Assembly: GCA_016713325.1 (NCBI GenBank)
Contig: JADJPJ010000031.1
Location: 18,047-82,046, forward strand
From: Candidatus Flexifilum affinis
GTDB lineage: Bacteria; Chloroflexota; Anaerolineae; Aggregatilineales; Phototrophicaceae
Direction: 5' to 3'
DNA: 64,000 bases
Made by a program: the position numbers and the translations under genes. The notes below the pieces were generated by a model that made no database searches, was not told the origin of the DNA, and saw only the letters and a program-made list of their open reading frames with translations. The stretch's first letter is position 1. Every line of letters begins with the position of its first letter. This document shows, one piece after another, positions 38,701-46,629 of this stretch.

Positions 38701-41194
38701 CTATCCCGGCGGTTTCAATTCGTATCCCGGTCACGGGCGCGACTGGATGCATTTGTTTCCCTCGTCGCTTGCCTACGCTGAGTCGCTGGTCGCCAACGTG
38801 GGCGAACATGCCAGTGAAACGCTGCTCTATCCGCGTTCCCTCTCCGCGCCAGATCGCGCGCAGGTGCGGGCAACACGCGCCAAGCTGATGCATGACCAGA
38901 ACGCCATGATGAGTTCCGGCATCCTGTTCTCAATGTTGTATACGAAAGCGCTGCGCGACATCTTCCAGATCAAACCGGATATGTCATTCGGCTATAGTCT
39001 GGGCGAGAGCAGCATGCTGTGGGCTTTTCGTGTGTGGCGGGATGGCGACTCTGCCCGCGTCACCCTGCGAAATTCCCCGTTGTTCACAACTCGCTTGTAT
39101 GGTCGTAAAGAAGCCATTCGTGAAGCATGGGGCTTGCCCGGTCATCTGGAAAACGATTTCTGGGCGTCATTTGTCCTTTCCGCATCGCCTGCTGTGGTGC
39201 TGGATCAGCTCATTCACGAGACGCGCGTGTATCTGACGCACGTCAACACGCCGAACGAAGTCGTGATCGCGGGTGACCCGATCGCCTGTCAGCGCGTGAT
39301 CGAGCGCTTGGGCGTGGAAGCGGTGCGCGCGCCTTTTGAAACCGTGATCCACAATGAAGCGATGCTGTCGGAATACGCCGCGTTCTACCAACTGCACCGA
39401 CGCGCCGTGTATCCGGTCGAAGAAAACATCACCTTCTATTCGGCGGCGGACTATGAGCCGCTTCGTTTGAATAGCGATTTCGTGGCGCGGAGCGTGGCGC
39501 GGGTGTCGTGCAAGCAGGTGGACTTCCCCCGGCTGATTCATAACACTTATCGGGATGGCGCGCGGGTGTTCATCGAGTTGGGTCCCGGTTCTACTTGCAC
39601 GCGCTGGATCAGCGATACGCTGCGCGCGGAGAATCGGGAGCATCTGGCGGTATCCATCGATCAACTGCGGCTGGACGATCACACGGCGCTTTTGAAGCTG
39701 CTGGCGCGTCTGGTGAGTCACCGCGTCCCGCTGAACCTTGCCGCGCTCTACGACGCGCCGTTGTCTTTCACGGAGCGGAAGCGCCTACTCCGCGTCATTA
39801 CGCTTGGCGGTGATCCGGTGGGCGATACCATCCTGAGTGAAGGCAACCGCCGCTTCACCCGCCAGCCCATGCGGCTCGCCCTCCGCGAACCCGTGTTTGA
39901 GGATGCTCCTCCGGTCGCAGGTGGCGATCACCGTGCTTTGCTGCAAAAGCGCCTCACGGGGCTGCGAGAACTCGCTTCGCTGCTTCAGGCGCAGGTGAAG
40001 CAGCCGGGAGTTGGCGCTGTGATGCTGCCCGTCGCGCCGCCCGTCATGCCGCGCTATACCCCGCGCCGCGCGGTGTTCAACATATCCAGCATTGATCAGT
40101 TCGCGCGCGGCTCGATCAAGGCGTGTTTTGGCGAGGAATACGCCATCTACGATGATCGACGCGCGCCGCGCATTCCCAACACCGATTTGATGCTGCTTTC
40201 CCGGATTGTCGAGGTGAACGGTACGCGCCTTGTCACGACGATTGGCAGCAGCATGGTCGCGGAATACGACGTGCCCGCCGAGCAGTGGTTCTATCGCGAT
40301 AACAGCGCTCCGTTCACACCTTATTCCATGTTGATAGAGATGGCGCTTCAGCCGTGTGGATTTCTCTCCGCGTTCATGGGTCCTACGCTCGATTATCCCG
40401 ACATCGATTTCTACTTTCGTAACCTCGACGGCGTGGGTAAACTGATCCGTGAGGTAGACTTGCGCGGTCGAACGCTCGTCAACCGGGTGGAACTCGTTTC
40501 ATCGACCATTCTGCAAGGGATCATCATCCAGAAATATACGTTCGATATGCAGCTGGACGGCGAGTCGTTCTACGTGGGCAATTCGACGTTCGGTTACTTC
40601 ACCAAGCAGGCGCTTTCCAGTCAGGCAGGTCTGGATCGTGGTAAACCACCCGCGAAATGGCATGAAGTACACCCTGACGCGCCACTGGTACGACAGGTGG
40701 GAAACCGCGTGGTTGTGCCGCGACATGACTCCATGCGGACGCTTCCGTCGGGTCAGCTTGCTTTTTTGGACAACGTGTTAATCGATGTGAAGGGCGGTAC
40801 TCACGGAGAGGGCTACATTTACGCGGTGAACCGCGTCGAGCCCACCGACTGGTATTTCGCCTGTCACTTCCACGATGACCCTGTGATGCCGGGATCGCTG
40901 GGACTGGAAACGGTCGTACAGGCGATGCAGGCGTACGCGCTCGAAGCAGGACTAGGGCAGGAGATGCGCGCACCCCGTTTCGCGCTGGTCGAAGATCGTG
41001 AAATGGTCTGGAAGTATCGCGGTCAGGTCTTGAGCGACAGCAAACAGGTCACCGTGGAAGTTCATATCATCTCGGTCGAACATGCCGGGCAAGACATTGT
41101 CATTCGCGCGGGCGCCAGTCTATGGAAAGACGCGCTGCGTATTTATGAATTCAAGAATGTGGGCGTACGGATCACCAGTACGCTAGATCGCTGA
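35720..41194 (+). CDS. pfaC: Pfa-type synthase, PfaC-like: KS-CLF-AT-FabA-like dehydratase
   Basis: 1824 residues. Ketosynthase 1-445 with Cys192 (MIDAACASS) and HASGTPLGD. A second KS fold at about 450-890 has lost the catalytic residues (TLSSAENG in place of the Cys motif, VEASASG in place of the His motif), so it is the chain-length factor. A PfaB-like acyltransferase at about 1030-1350 has Ser1093 in GYSLGES. The C-terminal ~400 residues form a FabA-like double hot-dog with HFHDDPVMPGSLGLE near 1715. The KS-CLF-AT-DH order is like myxobacterial Pfa3. Only one FabA-like dehydratase is seen where PfaC normally has two, which should affect the double-bond pattern. Confidence 0.88.
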   Translation: MTTHSATHEPIAIIGFSCLFPGATTPDEFWTHLFNGVNTTSPATATHFGADPTFYFDPERRGHDTTYSLRGGYVQAPMAGDLSDLDKASAWSLYVAREGLRHSGYLNRPDVLARCGLILGSLSFPTQESHGHIAPIYTPALENALGELMGIEDFRLLPANDVQSSTTLQSPSTVVVERLGLKGAAFMIDAACASSLYAIGLGCAYLRAGQADIMLTGAVSAADPLFVNMGFKHFGAYPEQGASRPLDMQSGGLIAGEGAGMLVLKRYSDALRDGDTVYAIIGGLGLSNHGRGKHPLTPNSRGQTLAFQRAYADGIDPHSVQYIECHASGTPLGDKTELNSLDEFFGGSAVLPKLGAVKANLGHLLTVAGLASILKVLLSMQHHQIPATIDVEQPLSSGRFGAEQIVRRNTPWTDAHKIAGINAFGFGGVSAHLILQSPSAVATRPAATTSKPRLAIVGMDAQFGGCDGLEAFARTLYAGEQQFIPLPPKRWKGLADDAPLAAYIDSFEIDFLRFKFPPREDDQPTPQHLLLLKVADNALQAAQLPEDGNVAVIVVLETELSLHQYRSRLDLSWQIKDSLARQGYQLEADFSEVEQIAKDALSPPAQVNQYTSYIGNIVSSRVSALWNFSGPAFTLSSAENGVYKALEVAQHLLADEALDAVVIGAVDLAAGVENITLRRAQYPLNTGAVTLSFDQQANGWQPGEGAGAVVIQRADRARGHVYATIESVVIQPGRDAVAIAGTLERALAAAGLKPDAIGYVEASASGIAAQDSAEITGLNRVYPRQGDALRTALGSVKANFGHTGAASGIASLIKTALCLDRRFIPAVPQWSAPKQPDDWAGSAFYVPQESQTWFEPAGVKRSAVISGLGEDGTCAGVVLTEGVTPRAAGSAYLHHKGLYLFPVDADDRDTLMQRLQQLDGDEPLAVLAQRAFSAYRSGRYAAVILARSHEMLRRELQLSLNGIPQAFERGGDWQTPAGSAFSANPVGAGGVAFIYPGGFNSYPGHGRDWMHLFPSSLAYAESLVANVGEHASETLLYPRSLSAPDRAQVRATRAKLMHDQNAMMSSGILFSMLYTKALRDIFQIKPDMSFGYSLGESSMLWAFRVWRDGDSARVTLRNSPLFTTRLYGRKEAIREAWGLPGHLENDFWASFVLSASPAVVLDQLIHETRVYLTHVNTPNEVVIAGDPIACQRVIERLGVEAVRAPFETVIHNEAMLSEYAAFYQLHRRAVYPVEENITFYSAADYEPLRLNSDFVARSVARVSCKQVDFPRLIHNTYRDGARVFIELGPGSTCTRWISDTLRAENREHLAVSIDQLRLDDHTALLKLLARLVSHRVPLNLAALYDAPLSFTERKRLLRVITLGGDPVGDTILSEGNRRFTRQPMRLALREPVFEDAPPVAGGDHRALLQKRLTGLRELASLLQAQVKQPGVGAVMLPVAPPVMPRYTPRRAVFNISSIDQFARGSIKACFGEEYAIYDDRRAPRIPNTDLMLLSRIVEVNGTRLVTTIGSSMVAEYDVPAEQWFYRDNSAPFTPYSMLIEMALQPCGFLSAFMGPTLDYPDIDFYFRNLDGVGKLIREVDLRGRTLVNRVELVSSTILQGIIIQKYTFDMQLDGESFYVGNSTFGYFTKQALSSQAGLDRGKPPAKWHEVHPDAPLVRQVGNRVVVPRHDSMRTLPSGQLAFLDNVLIDVKGGTHGEGYIYAVNRVEPTDWYFACHFHDDPVMPGSLGLETVVQAMQAYALEAGLGQEMRAPRFALVEDREMVWKYRGQVLSDSKQVTVEVHIISVEHAGQDIVIRAGASLWKDALRIYEFKNVGVRITSTLDR

Positions 41195-41205
41195 GAAAGC
41201 AACCT

Positions 41206-42920
41206 ATGCAGAACACACCTACGGCGAGCAATATACAGGTACGAGCAGCATGGCGTGGAAATCGGCGCTGGAAGGGCAGTCCGGATTCCCTCGCCTATGA
41301 CGCAGAGGGGATTACACACTGCCTCAATCGGTTTGACCAGCCTGTTTATGTGATCGAATACAATGGGCGAGTCGGTGTGACGAACGAGGGCTACGAAGAC
41401 AGCAGCGGCAGCATGTCCCTTGTTGGTTCGGCGCTTCCCTTGAAACCGGAACAACTCGGCGATCCCGCATTCCGCGGCACCTATGGCGTCAAGCTGGCAT
41501 ACGCGACGGGCGCAATGGCGAACGCTATCGCTTCCGTCGAACTGGTGACGGCGATGGCGCGCGCAGGGCTGCTCAGTTCCTTTGGTTCAGCGGGGGTGAT
41601 CGGGGCGCGGTTGGAAGCAGCGATCCAGCAGGTGCAGTCGGCGCTCAAGGGTGAACCGTATGCGTTTAACCTCATTCATAGTCCGAGCGAAGAAGCGATG
41701 GAACGCCGCGCTGTGGAGTTGTTCCTGCAATATGGCGTGCGCGTTGTCGAAGCCTCTGCCTTTCTTGATCTCACCTCACACGTTGTCCGTTACCGCGCTG
41801 CCGGCCTGAGTCTTGATCCGCAGGGCAATCCTGTCATCGGCAACCGCATCATCGCGAAGGTATCGCGCCGCGAAGTCGCGCAAAAGTTCATGGAACCCGC
41901 GCCCGATCGGTTGCTGCAACCGCTGGTCGCTTCCGGGTTGATTACCGAAGCGCAGATGCAGATCGCGCGGCGCATCCCCATGGCGGATGACGTGACCGTC
42001 GAAGCTGATTCCGGTGGGCACACCGATAACCGCCCGTTGGTCGTCATTTTCCCCTCGATCCTCAGTCTGCGCGACGAGCTTCAAGCAAAGCACCAATTTT
42101 CGACTCCCGTGCGCGTGGGGCGGCGGGCGGAATCGGTACACCCTCGGCGGCACTGGCGGCGTTCATGATGGGCGCGGCTTACGTGGTGACGGGTTCGATT
42201 AACCAAGCGTGTGTTGAAGCGGGGGCGTCCCCCTACACGAAGAAACTGCTGAGTGAAGCAGATATGGCGGATGTGATGATGGCACCTGCTGCTGATATGT
42301 TCGAGATGGGCGTGAAAGTACAGCTTCTCAAGCGCGGGACGATGTTCCCGATGCGCGCGCAGCGACTGTACGAATTGTATCGCGAGTATGAGTCCGTCGA
42401 GGCTATCCCTGCTGCCGAACGCGAAAAGCTCGAAAAACAAGTGCTCAAGCGTCCAATCGACGCCATCTGGCGCGATACTGTCACCTATTTTATGGAGCGC
42501 GACCCCGAACAGATTCAGCGCGCGGAAGATCACCCGAAGCGCAAAATGGCGCTGATTTTTCGCTGGTATCTGGGGCTATCCTCCCGCTGGTCAAATACAG
42601 GGGAACAGGGACGCGAGCTCGATTATCAAATCTGGTGCGGACCTTCGATGGGGGCGTTCAATGCGTGGGCGAGGGGAAGCTATCTTCAAGACCCTGCAAA
42701 CCGTTCCGTCGTTGATGTTGCCATGCAAATCATGACCGGAGCAGCCTACTTATACCGTTTGCACAGCCTAAGAATACAAGGGGCGTTGTTTGCAGCCCGC
42801 TACGAAACTTACATCCCGCAACCCCAAAATATCCGGGTTACGGGAGAAATCGGGGTTGCTGGTAAGAAAATTATCACTGAACCAAAGCCAAGAGTTGCAT
42901 CAGGTACGCCAACGGAGTAG
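41206..42920 (+). CDS. pfaD: PfaD-like enoyl reductase (FMN TIM barrel, one frameshift)
   Basis: About 570 residues after correcting one lost G in the run gtgggg near 42117, which restores VRVGAAGGIGTPSALAAF. The first part has RFDQPVYVIEYNGRVG, FGSAGVIGARLEAAIQ and ADSGGHTDNRPL; the second has MGAAYVVTGSINQACVEAG, DMFEMGVKVQLLKRGTMFP and QIWCGPSMGAFNAW. These are PfaD family hallmarks (nitropropane-dioxygenase-like FMN barrel that reduces enoyl thioesters in trans). It starts 11 bp after the PfaC-like gene and ends 17 bp before an IS3 end. Homopolymer error is the simplest cause of the frameshift. Confidence 0.87.
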
Positions 42921-42937
42921 GATCTCATGAATACGTT

Positions 42938-43221
42938 TGACATAGACCCCAAAAGTTGTGCCAGGGGGAGTGAGAGGAATTGCCAGTTGAGCCGCATAGA
43001 CGCTGGGCGCAAGATAACCCAAAGCGCTGTGCGGACGATGATGATTGTATTCCTCACGCCACTGCTCAACGAGTTCTTGAGCTTCTTGCTCGTTGCGGAA
43101 GCTGTAGCGGTTCAAACACTCCGCGCGGAACTTGCCGTTGAAACTCTCGATGAAGCCGTTTTCCCACGGACTGCCGGGTTTGATATACAGGGTTTGACAG
43201 TGCTGCTCTGACAGCCACATT
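42938..43221 (-). pseudogene. IS3-type transposase OrfB, C-terminal fragment
   Basis: On the minus strand about 80 residues read LYIKPGSPWENGFIESFNGKFRAECLNRYSF and YNHHRPHSALGYLAPSVYAAQ, the end of an IS3 OrfB including its third catalytic Glu. The 3' boundary is the IS end near tgacatagaccccaaaag, directly after pfaD. The 5' side is cut off by an IS481-type terminal repeat at 43222. It belongs to a different IS3 subgroup from the element at 27.5-28.8 kb. Confidence 0.8.
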
Positions 43222-43272
43222 TGTATGGTTTTTCTGGTATAGCTCCGGGAAACGCTTCCTGACATCGTGACC
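43222..43272. repeat. Solo IS481-type terminal repeat
   Basis: This 51-bp segment (TGTATGGTTTTTCTGG...CATCGTGACC) is the terminal inverted repeat of the elements at 17824-19219 and 47897-49339, followed by a short stretch of related internal sequence. No transposase and no second end accompany it. It marks a deleted copy. Confidence 0.85.
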
Positions 43273-43324
43273 CGTTAGAATCCTTGTGAGGGCTACCTAT
43301 CGCATCTGAGGGAGAAACGACGCG

Positions 43325-43729
43325 TCAGGCGCTTCGACGATAGTCGTGGTGCAAGCCACCCAAAACAGGAAATGCGATGACTCTATTCCCGATTTTCTGT
43401 TGTTCATCCGGTTCGGCACGAGGTACTGGAATGCGATGCCCGATGCCTTGGTGCGGTCGGGCAGAGTTGAAATACGTCACGTACTCCTCGAGTACCCAAT
43501 GCAACTGTCGATCACTCACAATCAGGTAGTGATCCAGACACTCACGGCGAACACTTCCCAGAAAGCGTTCACAAATGGCGTTTGCCTTGGGAGCACGAAT
43601 GGGCGTCCTGAGTATCTCGATGCCGCTGGCAGCCCGGGCGAAGGCTGCACCGTACTTGCTGTTGTTGTCACGAAGCAAGAAGCGTGGGCGGGTGTGGAAC
43701 GGCGTCGCTTCTCGCACCTGCCGAGCCAA
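43325..43729 (-). pseudogene. Integrase-core (rve) transposase, C-terminal fragment
   Basis: 134 residues on the minus strand: RFLLRDNNSKYG carries the second catalytic Asp and KANAICERFLGSVRRECLDH the Glu, followed by ARPHQGIGHRIPVP. The N-terminal part with the first Asp is missing; the frame is lost near 43740, next to the end of the neighbouring gene. A shorter, closely related 3' fragment lies at 49567-49704 on the plus strand. Confidence 0.75.
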
Positions 43730-43791
43730 CCAGGCATCGCTTGGCGAGCGAGTGACTCAGCAAACCCGGCAGCAATGACCTTGCTCAAGCC

Positions 43792-44829
43792 TCACATTCC
43801 CAGATAGCCCTCCAGACTGCCACGAGCTGGATCAAGCTTTGGCAACCGCCGCACCTGCTTGACTTTGAACCCAAGTGGTTGGCTGAACGGCATCAGCATC
43901 CCATACAGCAGCTCATCTCGGACGCGAATCTCGGCCGGAAGGATGCCCACCTTCCTCAACTGGCGCAGTGTAACTACTCCTGCCTGTGCCCACATTTCTT
44001 CCAGCGAAGGACTGGGCGAGAGGAGCTCCATTCCAATCACGGCTCCGCTTGTTGTCTCGACCAATAACAGCGCGTACGGGAAATACGGTCGCTCGGTCCT
44101 GTTGTCCACCATCGTCGGCAGCATGAAGAAGTCGGCTTCAACCCTGTTGGACACCCTCGGCAGTTGGCTCACCGCTTCAAGCAGCCCGGGTTCAACAGCC
44201 ATCTCCAGAGAAATCGGGAGGGGTGGCTCAATCGCCATGATTTCATCACGCCATCGGAGACCTGTGTCTGTCTTGTCGGCGACCCGCACAAGATAGTCGT
44301 AGTCTCCATCCAACTCCAGCATGTCCGGGTTCTGCTGGACACGCGGCGCGACTTCCAGCACCTGACCCAGGGCATGTGCCAGGAACCGCGCTTCTGGCGG
44401 CTCTACAAACCAGGGGGCATAGCCCGGTCGGTAACTGCGAAACTGCGGCCACGCATTCTTGCCACGATATTTCAGACCAAGCGCCTTGATCAGGTCGCGG
44501 TCGTGCTTCTCCAGCATCTCACGGTCTTCGAATGACGCTTGAAGCTGAGGCGTGTTGAGCAAGTCTTCCGGCTCGAGAAATGGACCAATATCCTGCAAAT
44601 GCAGGAAACCATAGAGTCCACGCGCGCCTTGGTAGACTCCGCTGGCATAGTGCTCTCCAGCCATACCCATGACGCTGACAAACCCAACCTCGGAGGTTTC
44701 CGGGTCCTGTACGCCGAAAAGCTGTGTCTCGTCCATCCATGACCAGGGAGCAATGGCATGTACTTTTGCCATCAGGTCAAACAGGGAACGGCACTCCTCG
44801 GGTGACGCAAGCACGACTTCAGCCATCAT
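43792..44829 (-). CDS. Conserved protein of unknown function (DUF7309/DUF6930-like)
   Basis: A 345-residue soluble protein. The N-terminal region, with APWSWMDETQLFGVQDPETSEVGFVSVMGMAGEHYASGVYQG, resembles what I recall as DUF7309. The C-terminal region, with RPYFPYALLLVETTSGAVIGMELLSP, resembles DUF6930. No catalytic motif is evident. The start is uncertain: adjacent ATGs at 44829 and 44826, or 44856 further up; none has a strong Shine-Dalgarno. It is an intact gene stranded between IS fragments, with unrelated neighbours. Confidence 0.65.
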   Translation of the reverse strand: MMAEVVLASPEECRSLFDLMAKVHAIAPWSWMDETQLFGVQDPETSEVGFVSVMGMAGEHYASGVYQGARGLYGFLHLQDIGPFLEPEDLLNTPQLQASFEDREMLEKHDRDLIKALGLKYRGKNAWPQFRSYRPGYAPWFVEPPEARFLAHALGQVLEVAPRVQQNPDMLELDGDYDYLVRVADKTDTGLRWRDEIMAIEPPLPISLEMAVEPGLLEAVSQLPRVSNRVEADFFMLPTMVDNRTERPYFPYALLLVETTSGAVIGMELLSPSPSLEEMWAQAGVVTLRQLRKVGILPAEIRVRDELLYGMLMPFSQPLGFKVKQVRRLPKLDPARGSLEGYLGM

Positions 44830-45165
44830 CGATCCGTTCGCTGATCTCGATGACATTGATTATCATCTTGCATCCCCTGGGCGACAAGCATCTCGTTTCG
44901 AGCAACCCGCAGTTCAACACTGCTTGGGCTCGGTTTGCCTTCCCGGCAGGCGGCCAGCCAAGCGCGCGCCGCGCGACGGTGTCTCGGAATGGCTGCGGCT
45001 CATCACCTTGCCCAGTGCCTGGCTGATTCATGTCTTTATCCATCCTGGACCTTTTCTTGTAACGGGTCCACGACAGTTCATAACGGCTCGTGGCGATCGA
45101 TTGGAACGTTCGCCTCGATCTCAGTGTTATGATAAGGGTGTCGATGCGAGACAAGGAACGAACTG
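44830..45165. other. Intergenic region with one doubtful small frame
   Basis: A minus-strand frame of up to 111 residues (44819-45154; includes DEPQPFRDTVARRALGWPPAGK) overlaps the start of the gene at 43792-44829. It has no family resemblance I recognise and no clear ribosome-binding site, so I do not call it as a gene. Confidence 0.3.
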
Positions 45166-45438
45166 ATGTCAGTCAATGCCATTTTGGAAACCGATCTCTC
45201 GGTTATCTATAATGAGGTCGCCGACTTCTTCGCATCCAGTCCTTCCGCTCAGCAGATGGCAGAGTATCGCCTGTCTGACGCCTCTGAGCGCCTGATCAGC
45301 GATTTGCTGGAAGCCAACCGTACCCGTGGGCTTACTCCTAGTGAACGCGCCGCGCTCGATGAGTACACCCGTATCGAACGCCTTGTTCAAGCCATTAAGG
45401 TACGCGCCTTTGCCAGATTGAAGCAGCCACAACCTTGA
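45166..45438 (+). CDS. Small conserved protein upstream of HNH endonuclease
   Basis: A 90-residue mostly helical protein (MSVNAILETDLSVIYNEVADFFASSPSAQQMAEYRLSDASERLISDLLEAN..., ending ERLVQAIKVRAFARLK). The pattern of a helical ~90-residue partner directly before an HNH gene is one I recall from cyanobacteria and Chloroflexota. The stop TGA overlaps the TTG start of the endonuclease. The partner could be an antitoxin-like or accessory protein; this is inference. Confidence 0.7.
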   Translation: MSVNAILETDLSVIYNEVADFFASSPSAQQMAEYRLSDASERLISDLLEANRTRGLTPSERAALDEYTRIERLVQAIKVRAFARLKQPQP

Positions 45439-45851
45439 GCTACATCCCTGACACTCTGCGGCGCGACGTTGCTGTTCGTGCGTCAGGTCAATGTGAGTAC
45501 GTCCTGCTGCACGAGCGCTATACCCTCAAGAAGCATGAAGTCGATCATATTCGAGCGGAGAAGCACGGTGGCACCACGACAAGCGAGAACCTTTGCCTGA
45601 GCTGTTTCGAATGTAACCGATCCAAGGGAAGTGATCTCAGTTCGATCGATCCGGTGACCGATGAGGTGGTGCCTCTCTTTCATCCTCGCCGCGACCTCTG
45701 GAAAGAGCACTTCACCCTCCTGAACAACGGGATGATCGAGGCGCTCACTGCAAGAGGACGCGTCACTGTTTTGCTGCTGAACTTCAACGACCCGGAACGC
45801 GTATTGCTGCGCCAGAACCTTATCGCACTGGGTGAGCTGTCCGGTGAATAA
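45435..45851 (+). CDS. HNH endonuclease
   Basis: A 138-residue HNH protein: SGQCEYVLLHERYTLKKHEVDHIRAEKHGGTTTSENLCLSCFECNRSKGSDL contains the His-Asn-His metal-finger core and the second zinc-binding pair (CLSC plus FECN). The first pair, normally CxxC (CEYC), reads CEYV here, so one structural cysteine is replaced. Translation begins at a TTG overlapping the upstream stop. Without the fourth cysteine the zinc ribbon may be weakened, or another residue may substitute. Confidence 0.85.
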   Translation: MSYIPDTLRRDVAVRASGQCEYVLLHERYTLKKHEVDHIRAEKHGGTTTSENLCLSCFECNRSKGSDLSSIDPVTDEVVPLFHPRRDLWKEHFTLLNNGMIEALTARGRVTVLLLNFNDPERVLLRQNLIALGELSGE

Positions 45852-46287
45852 CGCTAAGGACTGGTGAGCGGTACTCTAGATGGTCTCAAAGGGTAGACGG
45901 AGTGCGGCACACTTCACCTGACCAGTTGCTCATGAGCAATCCGCGTTGACCAGGTTGGCCGCCTCAGTTCATGAGGGGAGCGGAGGAAGTCGGTATAGAC
46001 TGAAAGTGCGTTCACACACCACGATGTGCCTCCCCTGCCCCATCAGCCGTTGCGCCACACCGATCAGCGCCGGGTAGCGCTTGCCGGTCTCGTCCTCAAT
46101 GAACCTGCCTCGTGTGTTCAGCCCGATCCGCTTCGCCATCCCAGTTGGAGGGAGCATCCGCTCGTAGTTGCTCCACCTCCGATGATGTTTTTCCACCTTA
46201 CAGGTTCGTACGCCGTTTCGAGCTCCACGAGCGAACGCTGATGCCAAGCGCTGGGTACGATCGGTACGAGAAGATTGCCTCGAGCAG
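45852..46287. other. Non-coding or degenerate region
   Basis: About 430 bp with no gene I can support. A minus-strand frame (45969-46247) contains RFIEDETGKRYPALIGVAQRLMGQGRHIVVCERTF, which reads somewhat protein-like but has no family match, start signal or complete domain. It may be the debris of an unidentified gene. Confidence 0.35.
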
Positions 46288-46479
46288 GTGAGCGTAATAA
46301 ATCAAAGCCATTGGGTCTCCATCCTTCGTGAGTACGAACGCTACTTCAATCACGCGCGCCCTCATCAGGGAGTCAACCAACAGAGTCCTTGTCCACCTGC
46401 TAAACCGTTAACACAAGGAAGCGTTGATAGACACGACATTCTGGGCGGGATCATCCACAATTACTATCGCGCTGCTTGA
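46288..46479 (+). pseudogene. Integrase-core transposase, C-terminal fragment
   Basis: 63 residues ending EYERYFNHARPHQGVNQQSPCPP...ILGGIIHNYYRAA, the typical tail of rve-type transposases. The catalytic part is absent. A very similar tail (ILGGILPDYYRDAA) ends at 49807. Confidence 0.7.
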
Positions 46480-46525
46480 CTCGTGTTCTCGCTCAGATTG
46501 CATTTATCACTACTACACGCGCCTC

Positions 46526-46574
46526 GGGTGCGAAAGCAACGCTCGAATTGTCGGCTGTTCCCGTTTACTGCGCC
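46526..46574 (-). repeat. 49-bp dispersed repeat, copy 2
   Basis: Reverse complement of 17362-17410 with four mismatches. It ends 55 bp before the start of the secreted-protein gene, so it overlaps the likely promoter region of that gene (TATACT box near 46588). Confidence 0.7.
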
Positions 46575-46629
46575 CTATGTTTGCAAGTATACTCAAGTCA
46601 CGTCTTTTGGTGACACAAGTCGAGGAATC

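Noticed and set aside
27500..43221. Composite transposon carrying the lipid synthase.
   Set aside because: The flanking IS3 sequences are from different subgroups and one is a fragment; no shared ends or outer target duplication were found.
43211..43265. Recurring short peptide MSGSVSRSYTRKTIQ at several places looks like a conserved N-terminus.
   Set aside because: It is a translation of the 51-bp IS terminal inverted repeat, found at every copy of that repeat.
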